DNA of 64,000 nucleotides from Amycolatopsis nalaikhensis (GTDB lineage Bacteria > Actinomycetota > Actinomycetes > Mycobacteriales > Pseudonocardiaceae), in the NCBI RefSeq assembly GCF_030264295.1, contig NZ_CP127173.1, positions 6,827,501 through 6,891,500 on the forward strand, given 5' to 3'. The position numbers and the translations under genes are program-made. Shown piece by piece: positions 46,623-53,394 of this stretch (its first letter is position 1; the number at the start of each line of letters is the position of its first letter). Below the pieces are notes generated by a model, which searched no databases, was not told the DNA's origin, and saw only the letters and a program-made list of their open reading frames with translations.

Positions 46623-47954
46623 ATGACCACCCGCATCAGCGTGCCGACGTCGGCCACGCCCGTGTTCGACGTCGGCATCGACGACAAGGTCCGCGTCTCG
46701 AGCGCGATCGGGCTGGGGATCCAGAACATCCTCGGCATGGCCGGCCTGCTGATCTTCCCCGCATTGATCGGCACCGCGTTCAAGCTCTCCGCCGCGGACA
46801 CCGCCTACCTCTACGGCGTCACGTTCATGACGTCCGGGCTGGTCGTGGTCCTGCAGTCGGTCCTGCTGCTCCGGTTGCCGATCATCCAAGGCCCGTACGC
46901 GGGTTCGCTGGCCGCGCTGCTGGCCGTCGGGCACGGGCCGGGCGGGCTCGGCGCGGCGTTCGGGTCGATGGTCGTCGCCGGGCTGATCTGGTGCGTGCTC
47001 GCGATCCCGCTCCGGCGGTTCGGGCCGGTCGCGTACCTGGCCCGGTTCGTGCGCGACCCGATCGTCTCCGGCGTGCTCGTGCTCATCCTGGCCACCCAGC
47101 TGACCAGCACCGCGCTGCCGAACTGGCTGGGCACGCCCGGCAAACCCGGCTTCCCCTGGGTGAACCTGCTCGCGGGCGGCGTCGCGGCGGCGCTGGTCAT
47201 CGCGTTGACGTTACTGCCCAAGGGAACCCTGCTGCGCCGGGGTGCGGTGCTGGTGGCGGTGGTCGCCGGGACGATCGTCTACGCGTTCCTCGCGCCGACG
47301 AGCTTCGGCGCGGTGGGGGAGAACCTCGGCGTCACCGTGCCGCGGATCTTCCCGTTCGGCTTCGCGGTGCGCGGCGAGCTGGTGCTGATCTTCTTCATCA
47401 CGCTGCTGCCGGCGATCGCGGAGAGCATCGCCACCTACGACATCGTGGCGGACTGGGGCGGGCAGGAGCTGTCCGGCCACCGGGCGTCCCAGGGCGTGTT
47501 CGGCGAAGTGCTGGGCAGCACCGTCGGCGCGGTGTTCGGCGGGCTGTCCACCTTGGCCTACCCGGACAACATCGGCCTGCTGCGGGTGACGAAGGTGGGC
47601 TCGCGGTACGTCACGCTGGCCACCGGCGTGATCCTGCTGGTGCTGGGCGGGCTCGGCCCGTTCGACCGGCTGTTGCAGGCCGTGCCGCTGCCGGTGCTGG
47701 CCGCGGCGGGCACGGTGCTCTTCGGCGTGCTGTTCGCCAGCGCGATCGACGTCCTGTCCGGCGTGCACTGGTCCCGCGGAAACCTGATGCTGGCCGGCTT
47801 CCCGTTCATCACGGCGATCGGCGGCCTGTTCGTGCCGGCGGCGACCCTCAAGGCGATGCCGACGGTCGTGCAGCTGGTCCTCGCGCAGCCGCTGATCCTC
47901 GGCACGGTGCTGCTGGTGGTGCTGAAGCTGGCGTTCGGGTTGCGCCGGGACTAA
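46623..47954 (+). CDS. NCS2-family nucleobase:cation symporter (uracil/xanthine permease type)
   Basis: A 443-residue membrane protein with about 12-14 helices. Family features are QNILGMAGLLIFPAL near the start, IIQGPYAGSLAALL, and TYDIVADWGGQELSGHRASQ before helix 10, with the substrate-contact glutamate in LPAIAESIATYD. NCS2 carriers move uracil, xanthine, uric acid or related N-heterocycles with protons. Located 10 bp after coxG, it provides a second uptake route beside the ABC importer and is the strongest hint that the substrate is an N-heterocycle. Confidence 0.9.
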   Translation: MTTRISVPTSATPVFDVGIDDKVRVSSAIGLGIQNILGMAGLLIFPALIGTAFKLSAADTAYLYGVTFMTSGLVVVLQSVLLLRLPIIQGPYAGSLAALLAVGHGPGGLGAAFGSMVVAGLIWCVLAIPLRRFGPVAYLARFVRDPIVSGVLVLILATQLTSTALPNWLGTPGKPGFPWVNLLAGGVAAALVIALTLLPKGTLLRRGAVLVAVVAGTIVYAFLAPTSFGAVGENLGVTVPRIFPFGFAVRGELVLIFFITLLPAIAESIATYDIVADWGGQELSGHRASQGVFGEVLGSTVGAVFGGLSTLAYPDNIGLLRVTKVGSRYVTLATGVILLVLGGLGPFDRLLQAVPLPVLAAAGTVLFGVLFASAIDVLSGVHWSRGNLMLAGFPFITAIGGLFVPAATLKAMPTVVQLVLAQPLILGTVLLVVLKLAFGLRRD

Positions 47955-47986
47955 ACCCCGCCGCGGCCTCGCGCGTGGAGGCGCGG
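47955..47986 (+). terminator. Imperfect hairpin spanning the MFS ribosome site
   Basis: CCCCGC...GCCTC (47956-47970) can pair with GAGGC-GCGGGG (47978-47988) with an internal bulge. It follows the NCS2 stop directly, and its right arm contains the GGAG (47977-47980) of the next gene, so it could both terminate and limit translation of the MFS gene. Confidence 0.45.
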
Positions 47987-47987
47987 G

Positions 47988-49178
47988 GTGATGCGGATGG
48001 CGGGGTTCGGCGGTGCGCTGCGCGTGCGGGAGTTCCGGGCGTTGTGGCTGGCCGAGGCGTTGTCGGTGGGTGGCGACCAGGTCGCCAGGGTGGCGTTGTC
48101 GCTGGTGGTCTTCGCCAGGACGAACTCGGCGGCGCTGACGGCGTTGACGTACGCGTTGACGTTCGTCCCGGCCGTGCTCGGCGGGGTCCTGCTGTCCGGG
48201 CTGGCGGACCGGTACCCGCGGCGGGCGGTGGTCGTGACGACCGACGTCGTCCGCGGCCTGCTCGCCGCCGCGATGGCCGTGCCCGGGCTGCCGCTGTGGC
48301 TGCTGTGGGCGCTGATCGGCGTGCTGACCCTGGCGGCCGCGCCGTTCAAGGCCGCGCAGCTCGCGCTGCTGCCGGACGTGCTGCCGGGGCCGTTGTTCCA
48401 GGCGGGCATGGGGTTGCGGCAGATCACCACGCAGGCGGTGCAAGTCGCCGGCTTCGGGCTCGGCGGCGTGCTGGTGACGGCGACCGGGCCGGCGGTGGCG
48501 CTGCTGGCCAACGCGGCGACGTTCCTCGGGAGCGCGGCGGTGGTCGTGCTGTTCGTGCGGCCCCGCCCGGCGGCGCGGTCCACGCGGACGGCGGGCCCGG
48601 CGGCGAAGGCCGGACCGGTGCTGATCGCGGTGTACGCGTTCGCGGCGATGATCGGGTTCCTGGTGGTGCCCGAAGGTCTCGCGGCGCCGTTCGCGTCGCT
48701 GGCCGGAGTGGGTTCGGCCGGGGTGGGCGTGCTGATGGCGGCGGACCCGGTCGGCAGCGTCGTGGGCGGCTGGTGGGCGGCCCGCACGGCGGCGCGGCCG
48801 CGGACGGCACCGCGGTCGGTCGCGGTCCCGGCGGCGCTGGCCGGGTTGCCGCTGCTGCTGTGCCCGGTGCTGCCGGGCTGGTGGGCGGTGGGGTGCTGGG
48901 CGGTGTCGGGCGGGCTGTCGACGGTGTACCTGATCCGCCTGCAGGCGGCGGTGGTCGACCTGATCCCGGACGAGCGCCGCGGCACGGTGATGGGCCGGTT
49001 GAGCACGTGCCTGTACAGCTCCCAGGGCGTGGCGATCGTCGGCGCGGGCCTGCTGGCCGAGCAGATCGGCCCGGCGGTGGCGATCGCGGTGTCCGGCGCA
49101 CTGGCCACGCTGACGGCGGTCTCGGCGGCCGCGGTCTGGCGGGCCACCGCGCGGCAGGAGGTCCTGGCCCCGGCCTAG
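47988..49178 (+). CDS. MFS transporter (MFS_3/EntS-like)
   Basis: A 396-residue 12-helix transporter resembling enterobactin exporter-type and macrolide-efflux-type MFS proteins: LRVREFRALWLAEALSVGGD at the N terminus and the A-motif LADRYPRRAVVV (about 71-82). GTG 47988 or ATG 47991 starts follow GGAG. It is 33 bp after the NCS2 permease gene but is separated by a hairpin and is a different transporter type, so I do not assign it to the catabolic operon. Stop codon overlaps that of the convergent CDF gene (CTAG). Confidence 0.87.
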   Translation: MMRMAGFGGALRVREFRALWLAEALSVGGDQVARVALSLVVFARTNSAALTALTYALTFVPAVLGGVLLSGLADRYPRRAVVVTTDVVRGLLAAAMAVPGLPLWLLWALIGVLTLAAAPFKAAQLALLPDVLPGPLFQAGMGLRQITTQAVQVAGFGLGGVLVTATGPAVALLANAATFLGSAAVVVLFVRPRPAARSTRTAGPAAKAGPVLIAVYAFAAMIGFLVVPEGLAAPFASLAGVGSAGVGVLMAADPVGSVVGGWWAARTAARPRTAPRSVAVPAALAGLPLLLCPVLPGWWAVGCWAVSGGLSTVYLIRLQAAVVDLIPDERRGTVMGRLSTCLYSSQGVAIVGAGLLAEQIGPAVAIAVSGALATLTAVSAAAVWRATARQEVLAPA

Positions 49179-50158
49179 TGGTGGGCGAGCTCGGCGCCGG
49201 TGGCCGGTTCGGTGTGCACGACCACCGCGGCCAGCCGCGGGATCGCGTGCACCAGCCGGTGTTCGACTTCGTGGGCGAGCACGTGGGCTTGCGTGACGGT
49301 GAGGTCGCTTGCCACGGTCACCGCCAGCTCGGCGCGCAGGTGGTGCCCGATCCAGCGCATCCGCAGGTCCCGGGTGCCGAGCACGCCGTCGACGGCGCGG
49401 GCGGTGGCTTCGGCCAGCTCGACGGACGCGGGGTCGACGGCGTCCAGCAGCCGCCGGAAGACCTCCTTCGCCGCGTCGCGCAGGACGAACAGGATGGCGA
49501 CGGTCATGCCGAGCCCGACGATGGGGTCGGCGAGCGGGAACCCGAAGGCGATCCCCGCGGCCCCGACGACGACGGCGAGCGAGGTGAAGCCGTCGGTCCG
49601 CGCGTGCAGGCCGTCGGCGACCAGCGCGGCCGAGCCGATCTCGCGCCCGACTTTGATCCGGTACCGCGCGACGAGCTCGTTGCCGACGAAGCCGACGACC
49701 CCGGCGGCGGCGACCACCCACGGCTGCCCGACGGGCCGCGGATCGAACAGCCGCAGGACGGATTCGTAGCCGACGAGCACGGCCGAGGCGGCGACGACGA
49801 GCACGACGACCACCCCGGCGAGGTCTTCGGCCCGGCCGAAGCCGTAGGTGAACCGGCGCGTCGCGGCCCGCCGCCCGAGCACGAAGGCGATGCCGAGCGG
49901 GACGGCGGTGAGCGCGTCGGCGAAGTTGTGGATGGTGTCACCGAGCAGCGCGACCGAACCGGTGACGAGCACGAGCACCAGCTGCGCGACGGCGGTGGCG
50001 AACAGCGCGGCGAAGGACCACCCGAGGGCGCGAAGACCCCGCCGGCTGCTTTCGAGGGCGTGGTCGACGCGGTCGGCGCTGTCGTGACTGTGCGGGCGCC
50101 ACCGGGAGTGGCCGTGTCCGTGTCCGTGTCCGTGTCCGTGTCCATGTCCGTGTCCCAT
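49175..50158 (-). CDS. Cation diffusion facilitator (zinc-type efflux)
   Basis: A 327-residue CDF transporter with six helices. An unusual N terminus of eight Gly-His repeats followed by more histidines binds metal. Site A ligands are D74 and the HNFAD motif (H77, D81), and ADGLHARTD provides the second H/D pair. The C-terminal cytoplasmic domain contains further histidines. It exports Zn(II) and possibly Co, Ni or Cd. It is divergent from an ArsR/SmtB sensor with a palindromic operator between them. Confidence 0.92.
   Translation of the reverse strand: MGHGHGHGHGHGHGHGHSRWRPHSHDSADRVDHALESSRRGLRALGWSFAALFATAVAQLVLVLVTGSVALLGDTIHNFADALTAVPLGIAFVLGRRAATRRFTYGFGRAEDLAGVVVVLVVAASAVLVGYESVLRLFDPRPVGQPWVVAAAGVVGFVGNELVARYRIKVGREIGSAALVADGLHARTDGFTSLAVVVGAAGIAFGFPLADPIVGLGMTVAILFVLRDAAKEVFRRLLDAVDPASVELAEATARAVDGVLGTRDLRMRWIGHHLRAELAVTVASDLTVTQAHVLAHEVEHRLVHAIPRLAAVVVHTEPATGAELAHH
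50110..50158 (-). repeat. Hexanucleotide repeat encoding (Gly-His)8
   Basis: GGACAC or a close variant repeats about eight times directly after the CDF start codon. Slippage in steps of 6 bp would change the number of Gly-His pairs without shifting frame. Confidence 0.75.
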
Positions 50159-50168
50159 GGGATGAGTC

Positions 50169-50190
50169 TATCTGCGCACACACGCAGATA
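50169..50190. promoter_or_regulatory. ArsR/SmtB operator
   Basis: TATCTGCG (50169-50176), spacer CACACA, CGCAGATA (50183-50190) is a perfect 8-bp inverted repeat between the CDF and arsR genes, overlapping the -35 region of the arsR promoter whose -10 is TAGGGT (50200-50205). Confidence 0.75.
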
Positions 50191-50212
50191 CGCAAGTAGT
50201 AGGGTAGTGGGC

Positions 50213-50566
50213 ATGCACGCGTCGCTGCCGGACTTCGACATGCCCACCGAAGAGCAGGTCCACCTGGCGGCGGAGTCGTTCCGCCTCCTCGCCGACCCGA
50301 CGCGCATCAAGGTGCTGTGGGCGTTGTTGCAGGGCGAGTCCTCGGTGGCGTGTTTGGCAGAGCTGGCCGGAGCGGCCCCGACGGCGGTGAGCCAGCACTT
50401 GGCGAAGCTCCGGCTGGCGGGCTTGGTGAAGGGCCGCCGGGAGGGAACGTTCGTGTACTACTCGGCGGCCGACAACCACGTGCGCGGCCTGCTGGCCCAG
50501 GCGTTGCACCACGCGGACCACCTGGACCGCGACCTGCCGTCGGAGCACGCGCACCACCCCAGCTGA
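50213..50566 (+). CDS. ArsR/SmtB-family metalloregulator
   Basis: A 117-residue winged-helix repressor: ESFRLLADPTRIKVLWALLQ (about 22-41), recognition region APTAVSQHLAKLRLAGLVKG, wing REGTFVYYS. The C-terminal helix DNHVRGLLAQALHHADHLDR provides the D-x-H...H-x-x-H pattern of an alpha-5-type Zn/Ni/Co site. TAGGGT lies exactly 7 nt before the ATG, indicating a leaderless transcript. It derepresses the divergent CDF exporter when zinc or a similar metal is high. Confidence 0.92.
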   Translation: MHASLPDFDMPTEEQVHLAAESFRLLADPTRIKVLWALLQGESSVACLAELAGAAPTAVSQHLAKLRLAGLVKGRREGTFVYYSAADNHVRGLLAQALHHADHLDRDLPSEHAHHPS

Positions 50567-50590
50567 TCCTGTCGAGTCCGGGCCCGCCCG

Positions 50591-50625
50591 TTCGTCCTCG
50601 AGGTGAAACCACCTCTCAGGACGAA
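50591..50625 (+). terminator. Stem-loop between arsR and the DinB-fold gene
   Basis: TTCGTCCT (50591-50598) pairs with AGGACGAA (50618-50625) and GAGGTG (50600-50605) with CACCTC (50610-50615), loop AAAC. It ends directly at the GGAG ribosome site of the next gene, so it may be a terminator or a translational control element. Confidence 0.6.
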
Positions 50626-50633
50626 GGAGCGAA

Positions 50634-51212
50634 ATGGACACAATGGACTTGTTCGGCCGCGCACAGGACGGCGTCGACGCGGTGCTGGCCGCGGTACGCG
50701 ATGACCAATGGGAAACCCCGTCAGCCTGCGCGGAGTGGTCGGTGCGGGACGTGGCCGGTCACGTCATCTGGGGCCAGAACCAGCTCCGCGCCTGGGCGAC
50801 CGGCGAGGACTACGCCGAACCCGCGGGCGCCCCGGGCGCACCCCACCCGGCAAAACTGGCCGGCGACGACCCGCTGGCGACCTGGCGAGCGGCGCGGGTG
50901 ACCACCCTGACCGACGACCAGCTGCACCGGGAGATCACGTTGACCGGCCTCGGCGAGATCCCCCTCGTCGGCGTGGTCACGCTGCTGATCACGGACCTGG
51001 TCGCGCACAGCTGGGACATCGGCTCGGCCACCGGCCAGGACGTGCGCCCGGAACCCGAACTCGTGGACGTCGCCTTCGAATGGGCGCGGGCGCACGTAGT
51101 CCGGCGCCCCGGTTTCTTCGGCCCGGAACTCGAGCCGCCCGCGGGTGCCGACGAGTGGACGCGGCTGCTCGCCTTCCTCGGCCGCCGGGCCTGGGCGTCC
51201 GTCTCGGTCTGA
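50634..51212 (+). CDS. DinB/MDMPI-fold metal-binding protein (TIGR03086-like)
   Basis: A 192-residue protein of the mycothiol-dependent maleylpyruvate isomerase N-terminal-domain superfamily. The typical CAEWSVRDVAGHVIWGQNQL (about 32-51) gives the first metal histidine and LVAHSWDIGSATGQ (about 121-134) another; a third is replaced or less clear. Members use Zn or Ni and mycothiol in thiol-transfer reactions or detoxification. Start ATG 50634 with AGGAG upstream. No functional partner is adjacent. Confidence 0.82.
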   Translation: MDTMDLFGRAQDGVDAVLAAVRDDQWETPSACAEWSVRDVAGHVIWGQNQLRAWATGEDYAEPAGAPGAPHPAKLAGDDPLATWRAARVTTLTDDQLHREITLTGLGEIPLVGVVTLLITDLVAHSWDIGSATGQDVRPEPELVDVAFEWARAHVVRRPGFFGPELEPPAGADEWTRLLAFLGRRAWASVSV

Positions 51213-51254
51213 GCGTTGTTTCCGGTGCGGAGCGTGGTGGTAGCCCACGATGAT

Positions 51255-51277
51255 CGCCGCCCGAACGGCGGGCGGCG
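51255..51277 (+). terminator. Hairpin terminator
   Basis: CGCCGCCC (51255-51262) pairs with GGGCGGCG (51270-51277), 7-nt loop, 43 bp after the DinB-fold gene stop and just before the ribosome site of the next small ORF. Confidence 0.55.
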
Positions 51278-51291
51278 CGGAGGGATGACCG

Positions 51292-51495
51292 ATGCCCACG
51301 ACCGCAGTTCGCCTGACCGCACCGCCGATGCCGCCCGAACCGCTCCCGCCCGATCCCGTCGTTCCGGACCCGGTGCCGCCGGGTCCGGGGCCGGACCGGC
51401 CGACTCCGGAACCCGGCGGCACGCCCGTGCCCGATCCGCTGCCGCCGGACCCGCAGCCCGGCCCGGAACGCAGTTACGAGAATCAGATCATATGA
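51292..51495 (+). CDS. Small proline-rich protein (67 aa)
   Basis: A 67-residue protein with about 40% proline in PP, PDP and PxP patterns, acidic residues, and a C-terminal SYENQII. ATG 51292 follows GGAGGG by 7 nt. Codon use is GC3-rich. The last codons and the stop are part of the palindrome at 51485-51509. No signal peptide or membrane segment is seen. It could be a linker-like small protein or a chance ORF; function unknown. Confidence 0.5.
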   Translation: MPTTAVRLTAPPMPPEPLPPDPVVPDPVPPGPGPDRPTPEPGGTPVPDPLPPDPQPGPERSYENQII

Positions 51496-51509
51496 AACTC
51501 ATATGATCT
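51485..51509. promoter_or_regulatory. 11-bp palindromic operator
   Basis: AGATCATATGA (51485-51495), spacer AAC, TCATATGATCT (51499-51509) is a perfect inverted repeat. It overlaps the -35 position of a leaderless promoter whose -10 TACCGT (51514-51519) lies 7 nt before the ATG at 51527. The AT-rich site stands out in its GC-rich surroundings. Confidence 0.72.
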
Positions 51510-51526
51510 CGTGTACCGTCGGCGGC

Positions 51527-51973
51527 ATGACAACAGCGCAGAACTACCGCCGGATGGTCAACGCGGGGAACAAGATCGTCGTGCGGCTGCAGCGGCTCGG
51601 CCTCGCGTTCGGCCCGATGCAGCTGCTCACGGTCGCGGGGCGGCGCACCGGCGTCCCCCGCACCTTCCCGATCGCGGTCATCCCGCTGGACGGTGACCGC
51701 TACATCTTCCAGGCCTACCCGAAGGCGGCCTGGGTGGCCAACGCGCGGGCCGCGGGCGAGGTGACGCTCACCCGCGGCCGCCGCGCGTCGGCCGCGCGGC
51801 TGACCGAAGTTCCCGTCGAAGAACGCCGTCCGCTGCTGCGGAAGCTGGTCGAGCAGAGCCCGCCGAGCGTGGGGAAGCGGCTCGTCACCACCGGCCTCGC
51901 GGACGCCCCGACGCCGGACGCCGTCGCCGCCGCGGCCGAGCGCATCGCGGTCTTCCGCGTCGAGCCCGCCTGA
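51527..51973 (+). CDS. Deazaflavin (F420)-dependent nitroreductase family protein
   Basis: A 148-residue split-barrel protein of the Ddn/FDOR family. Visible: LLTVAGRRTGVPRTFPIAVI (about 34-53), in which GRRTG is the F420-phosphate contact, and YPKAAWVANARAAGEVTLTR (about 64-83). These enzymes reduce quinones, nitro compounds or mycotoxins with F420H2. The ATG at 51527 lies 7 nt after TACCGT. A strong palindrome upstream implies a dedicated repressor encoded elsewhere, as no regulator is adjacent apart from the convergent ANTAR protein. Confidence 0.88.
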   Translation: MTTAQNYRRMVNAGNKIVVRLQRLGLAFGPMQLLTVAGRRTGVPRTFPIAVIPLDGDRYIFQAYPKAAWVANARAAGEVTLTRGRRASAARLTEVPVEERRPLLRKLVEQSPPSVGKRLVTTGLADAPTPDAVAAAAERIAVFRVEPA

Positions 51974-51974
51974 G

Positions 51975-52784
51975 TCAGCCGGACGTCAACCCGGGAGCCG
52001 AAGTTCCCTCCAGCGCACGCAAAACCTGCGCGGCGGCGACGCGGGCGGCGGGACTCGGGAGGATCGTGCGGTCGCCGTCCGGCTGCGGCGCCGGTGCCCC
52101 GGCGAGCAGCTCCACCAGGGCGACGGCGAGCTCGCGCACCTTGACGTTGAACTCCTGGCTCGCGCGGCGCAGAGTCGCCCACGCCTCGTCGGGGTCGCAG
52201 CGGCGCAGGGCGATGACGATGCCCTTGGCCTCCTCCAGCGCGGCCCGCGACTGCAGGAGGTCGAGCATCTGGCCGGTCCGGTCCGGCCGCGCCGCCGCCT
52301 CGGCGACGACGAACGCCAGCGCGGCGAGCCGTTCGTGGCGGCGCAGCACCGTCAGGGTCTCTTCGGTGGCGGGGCGGTCCAGCATCACGGACAGCACCAA
52401 TCCGCCTTCGGTGTCCGACGTCGCGGGCAGCGCGGCGACCCCCCGCACGCGCGGCCAGTCCGCCGCGAGCGCGGGGTGGCGTTCGATCAGCCCGCTCAGC
52501 GTGAGCCACGGCCACCGTTCGTCGGCGAAGACGTCGGCGGTGAGCACCGGCTTGCCGGTGCGGCCCGCGGCGGGCACCGGCCCGTCGAACCGGTCCACCT
52601 GGGCGGGCACGAAAACCGCGGAAAGGCCGCGCGCGGCCGCCACGCGCGGGGGAGCGTCGCCGTGGTGCGTGGAGACGGCGGCGCCGAGCGTGCCCGGCAC
52701 GTCCGCGGCGATCCGCTCGAGCAGTTCCTCGAGCAGCGCGGTCACCGGGGTTCGCTCGCCCGGCGTGGGTCTGTCGGTCAGCAC
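51975..52784 (-). CDS. GAF-ANTAR domain RNA-binding antiterminator-type regulator
   Basis: A 269-residue protein: N-terminal GAF-like sensor (about 15-165) and C-terminal ANTAR domain (about 175-235: SRAALEEAKGIVIALRRC, then ATLRRASQEFNVKVRELA), whose helical bundle binds dual-hairpin RNA. ANTAR regulators prevent termination in target transcripts on signal. Several such proteins occur per actinomycete genome. It starts at ATG or GTG 52784; target RNA is not evident locally, although the hairpin pair at 54011-54055 is of interest. Confidence 0.88.
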   Translation of the reverse strand: MLTDRPTPGERTPVTALLEELLERIAADVPGTLGAAVSTHHGDAPPRVAAARGLSAVFVPAQVDRFDGPVPAAGRTGKPVLTADVFADERWPWLTLSGLIERHPALAADWPRVRGVAALPATSDTEGGLVLSVMLDRPATEETLTVLRRHERLAALAFVVAEAAARPDRTGQMLDLLQSRAALEEAKGIVIALRRCDPDEAWATLRRASQEFNVKVRELAVALVELLAGAPAPQPDGDRTILPSPAARVAAAQVLRALEGTSAPGLTSG

Positions 52785-52803
52785 GAACCCTCCTCGTCGC
52801 GTG

Positions 52804-52838
52804 GCGGCGGGCCGGGAGGGTGGCTCCCGGCCCGCCGC
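52804..52838 (-). terminator. Strong hairpin terminator after hsp20
   Basis: 15 bp at 52804-52818 pair perfectly with 52824-52838 around a 5-nt loop; it starts 8 bp downstream of the hsp20 stop codon. Confidence 0.75.
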
Positions 52839-52845
52839 GGCGGGG

Positions 52846-53286
52846 TCAGGCCTTGATTTCCTTGCGTTCGCCGCTGCCGCTGATCGAGATGCGCCGCGGC
52901 TTCGCCTTGTCCGCGACGGGGATGCGGACGGTCAGCACGCCGGCGTCGTAGTCGGCGGTGATGCGGTCGGTGTCGAGGGTGTCGCCGAGGAACAGCTGGC
53001 GCGAGAACACGCCGAGCGGCCGCTCGGACACCTGCATCTGGACGTCGTCACCGGTCGGCAGGGGCCGTCGTTCGGCCTTGACGGTGAGGACGTTGCGCTC
53101 GATGTCCAGCTCCACGGCACCGGGGTCGACGCCGGGCAGGTCGAAGCAGACCACGAACTCGTCGCCGGCGCGGTAGGCGTCCATCGGCATGGCGGCCGGC
53201 TTGGACCAGGTGCCGGGGGCCGAGCTGCCGAAAACCTGCTGGGCGAGCCGGTCGAAGTCGCGGAACGGGTCGGTGCGCATCAACAT
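52846..53286 (-). CDS. Hsp20/alpha-crystallin small heat shock protein
   Basis: A 146-residue small heat shock protein related to Hsp18: MRTDPFRDFDRLAQQVFG N terminus, alpha-crystallin domain (about 35-130) with MDAYRAGDEFVVCFDLPGVD and the conserved VLTVRIPVADKAKPR near the end. It is an ATP-independent holdase. ATG 53286 follows AGGAGGTGG. A TTGACA on the minus strand (53326-53321) lies upstream. It is divergent from the putative regulator at 53395. Confidence 0.93.
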   Translation of the reverse strand: MLMRTDPFRDFDRLAQQVFGSSAPGTWSKPAAMPMDAYRAGDEFVVCFDLPGVDPGAVELDIERNVLTVKAERRPLPTGDDVQMQVSERPLGVFSRQLFLGDTLDTDRITADYDAGVLTVRIPVADKAKPRRISISGSGERKEIKA

Positions 53287-53305
53287 CGGGATCCACCTCC
53301 TGTGG

Positions 53306-53357
53306 TTCGACGACTCTCTGGTGTCAACACGCACCTCTGTTCTATCATGTCGTCGAA
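53306..53357. promoter_or_regulatory. Inverted repeat in the hsp20 divergent promoter
   Basis: TTCGACGAC (53306-53314) and GTCGTCGAA (53349-53357) form a perfect 9-bp inverted repeat flanking the divergent promoter region (minus-strand TTGACA 53326-53321, plus-strand TATCAT 53343-53348). Not a CIRCE element. Confidence 0.6.
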
Positions 53358-53394
53358 GCGATGACAAGTGACAGGTCGTCGGAAGGATGACGGA

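Noticed and set aside
46991..49721. Very long open frames on both strands through the NCS2, MFS and CDF genes
   Set aside because: They only reflect lack of AT-rich stop codons; real genes in these places have membrane helices, motifs and ribosome sites.
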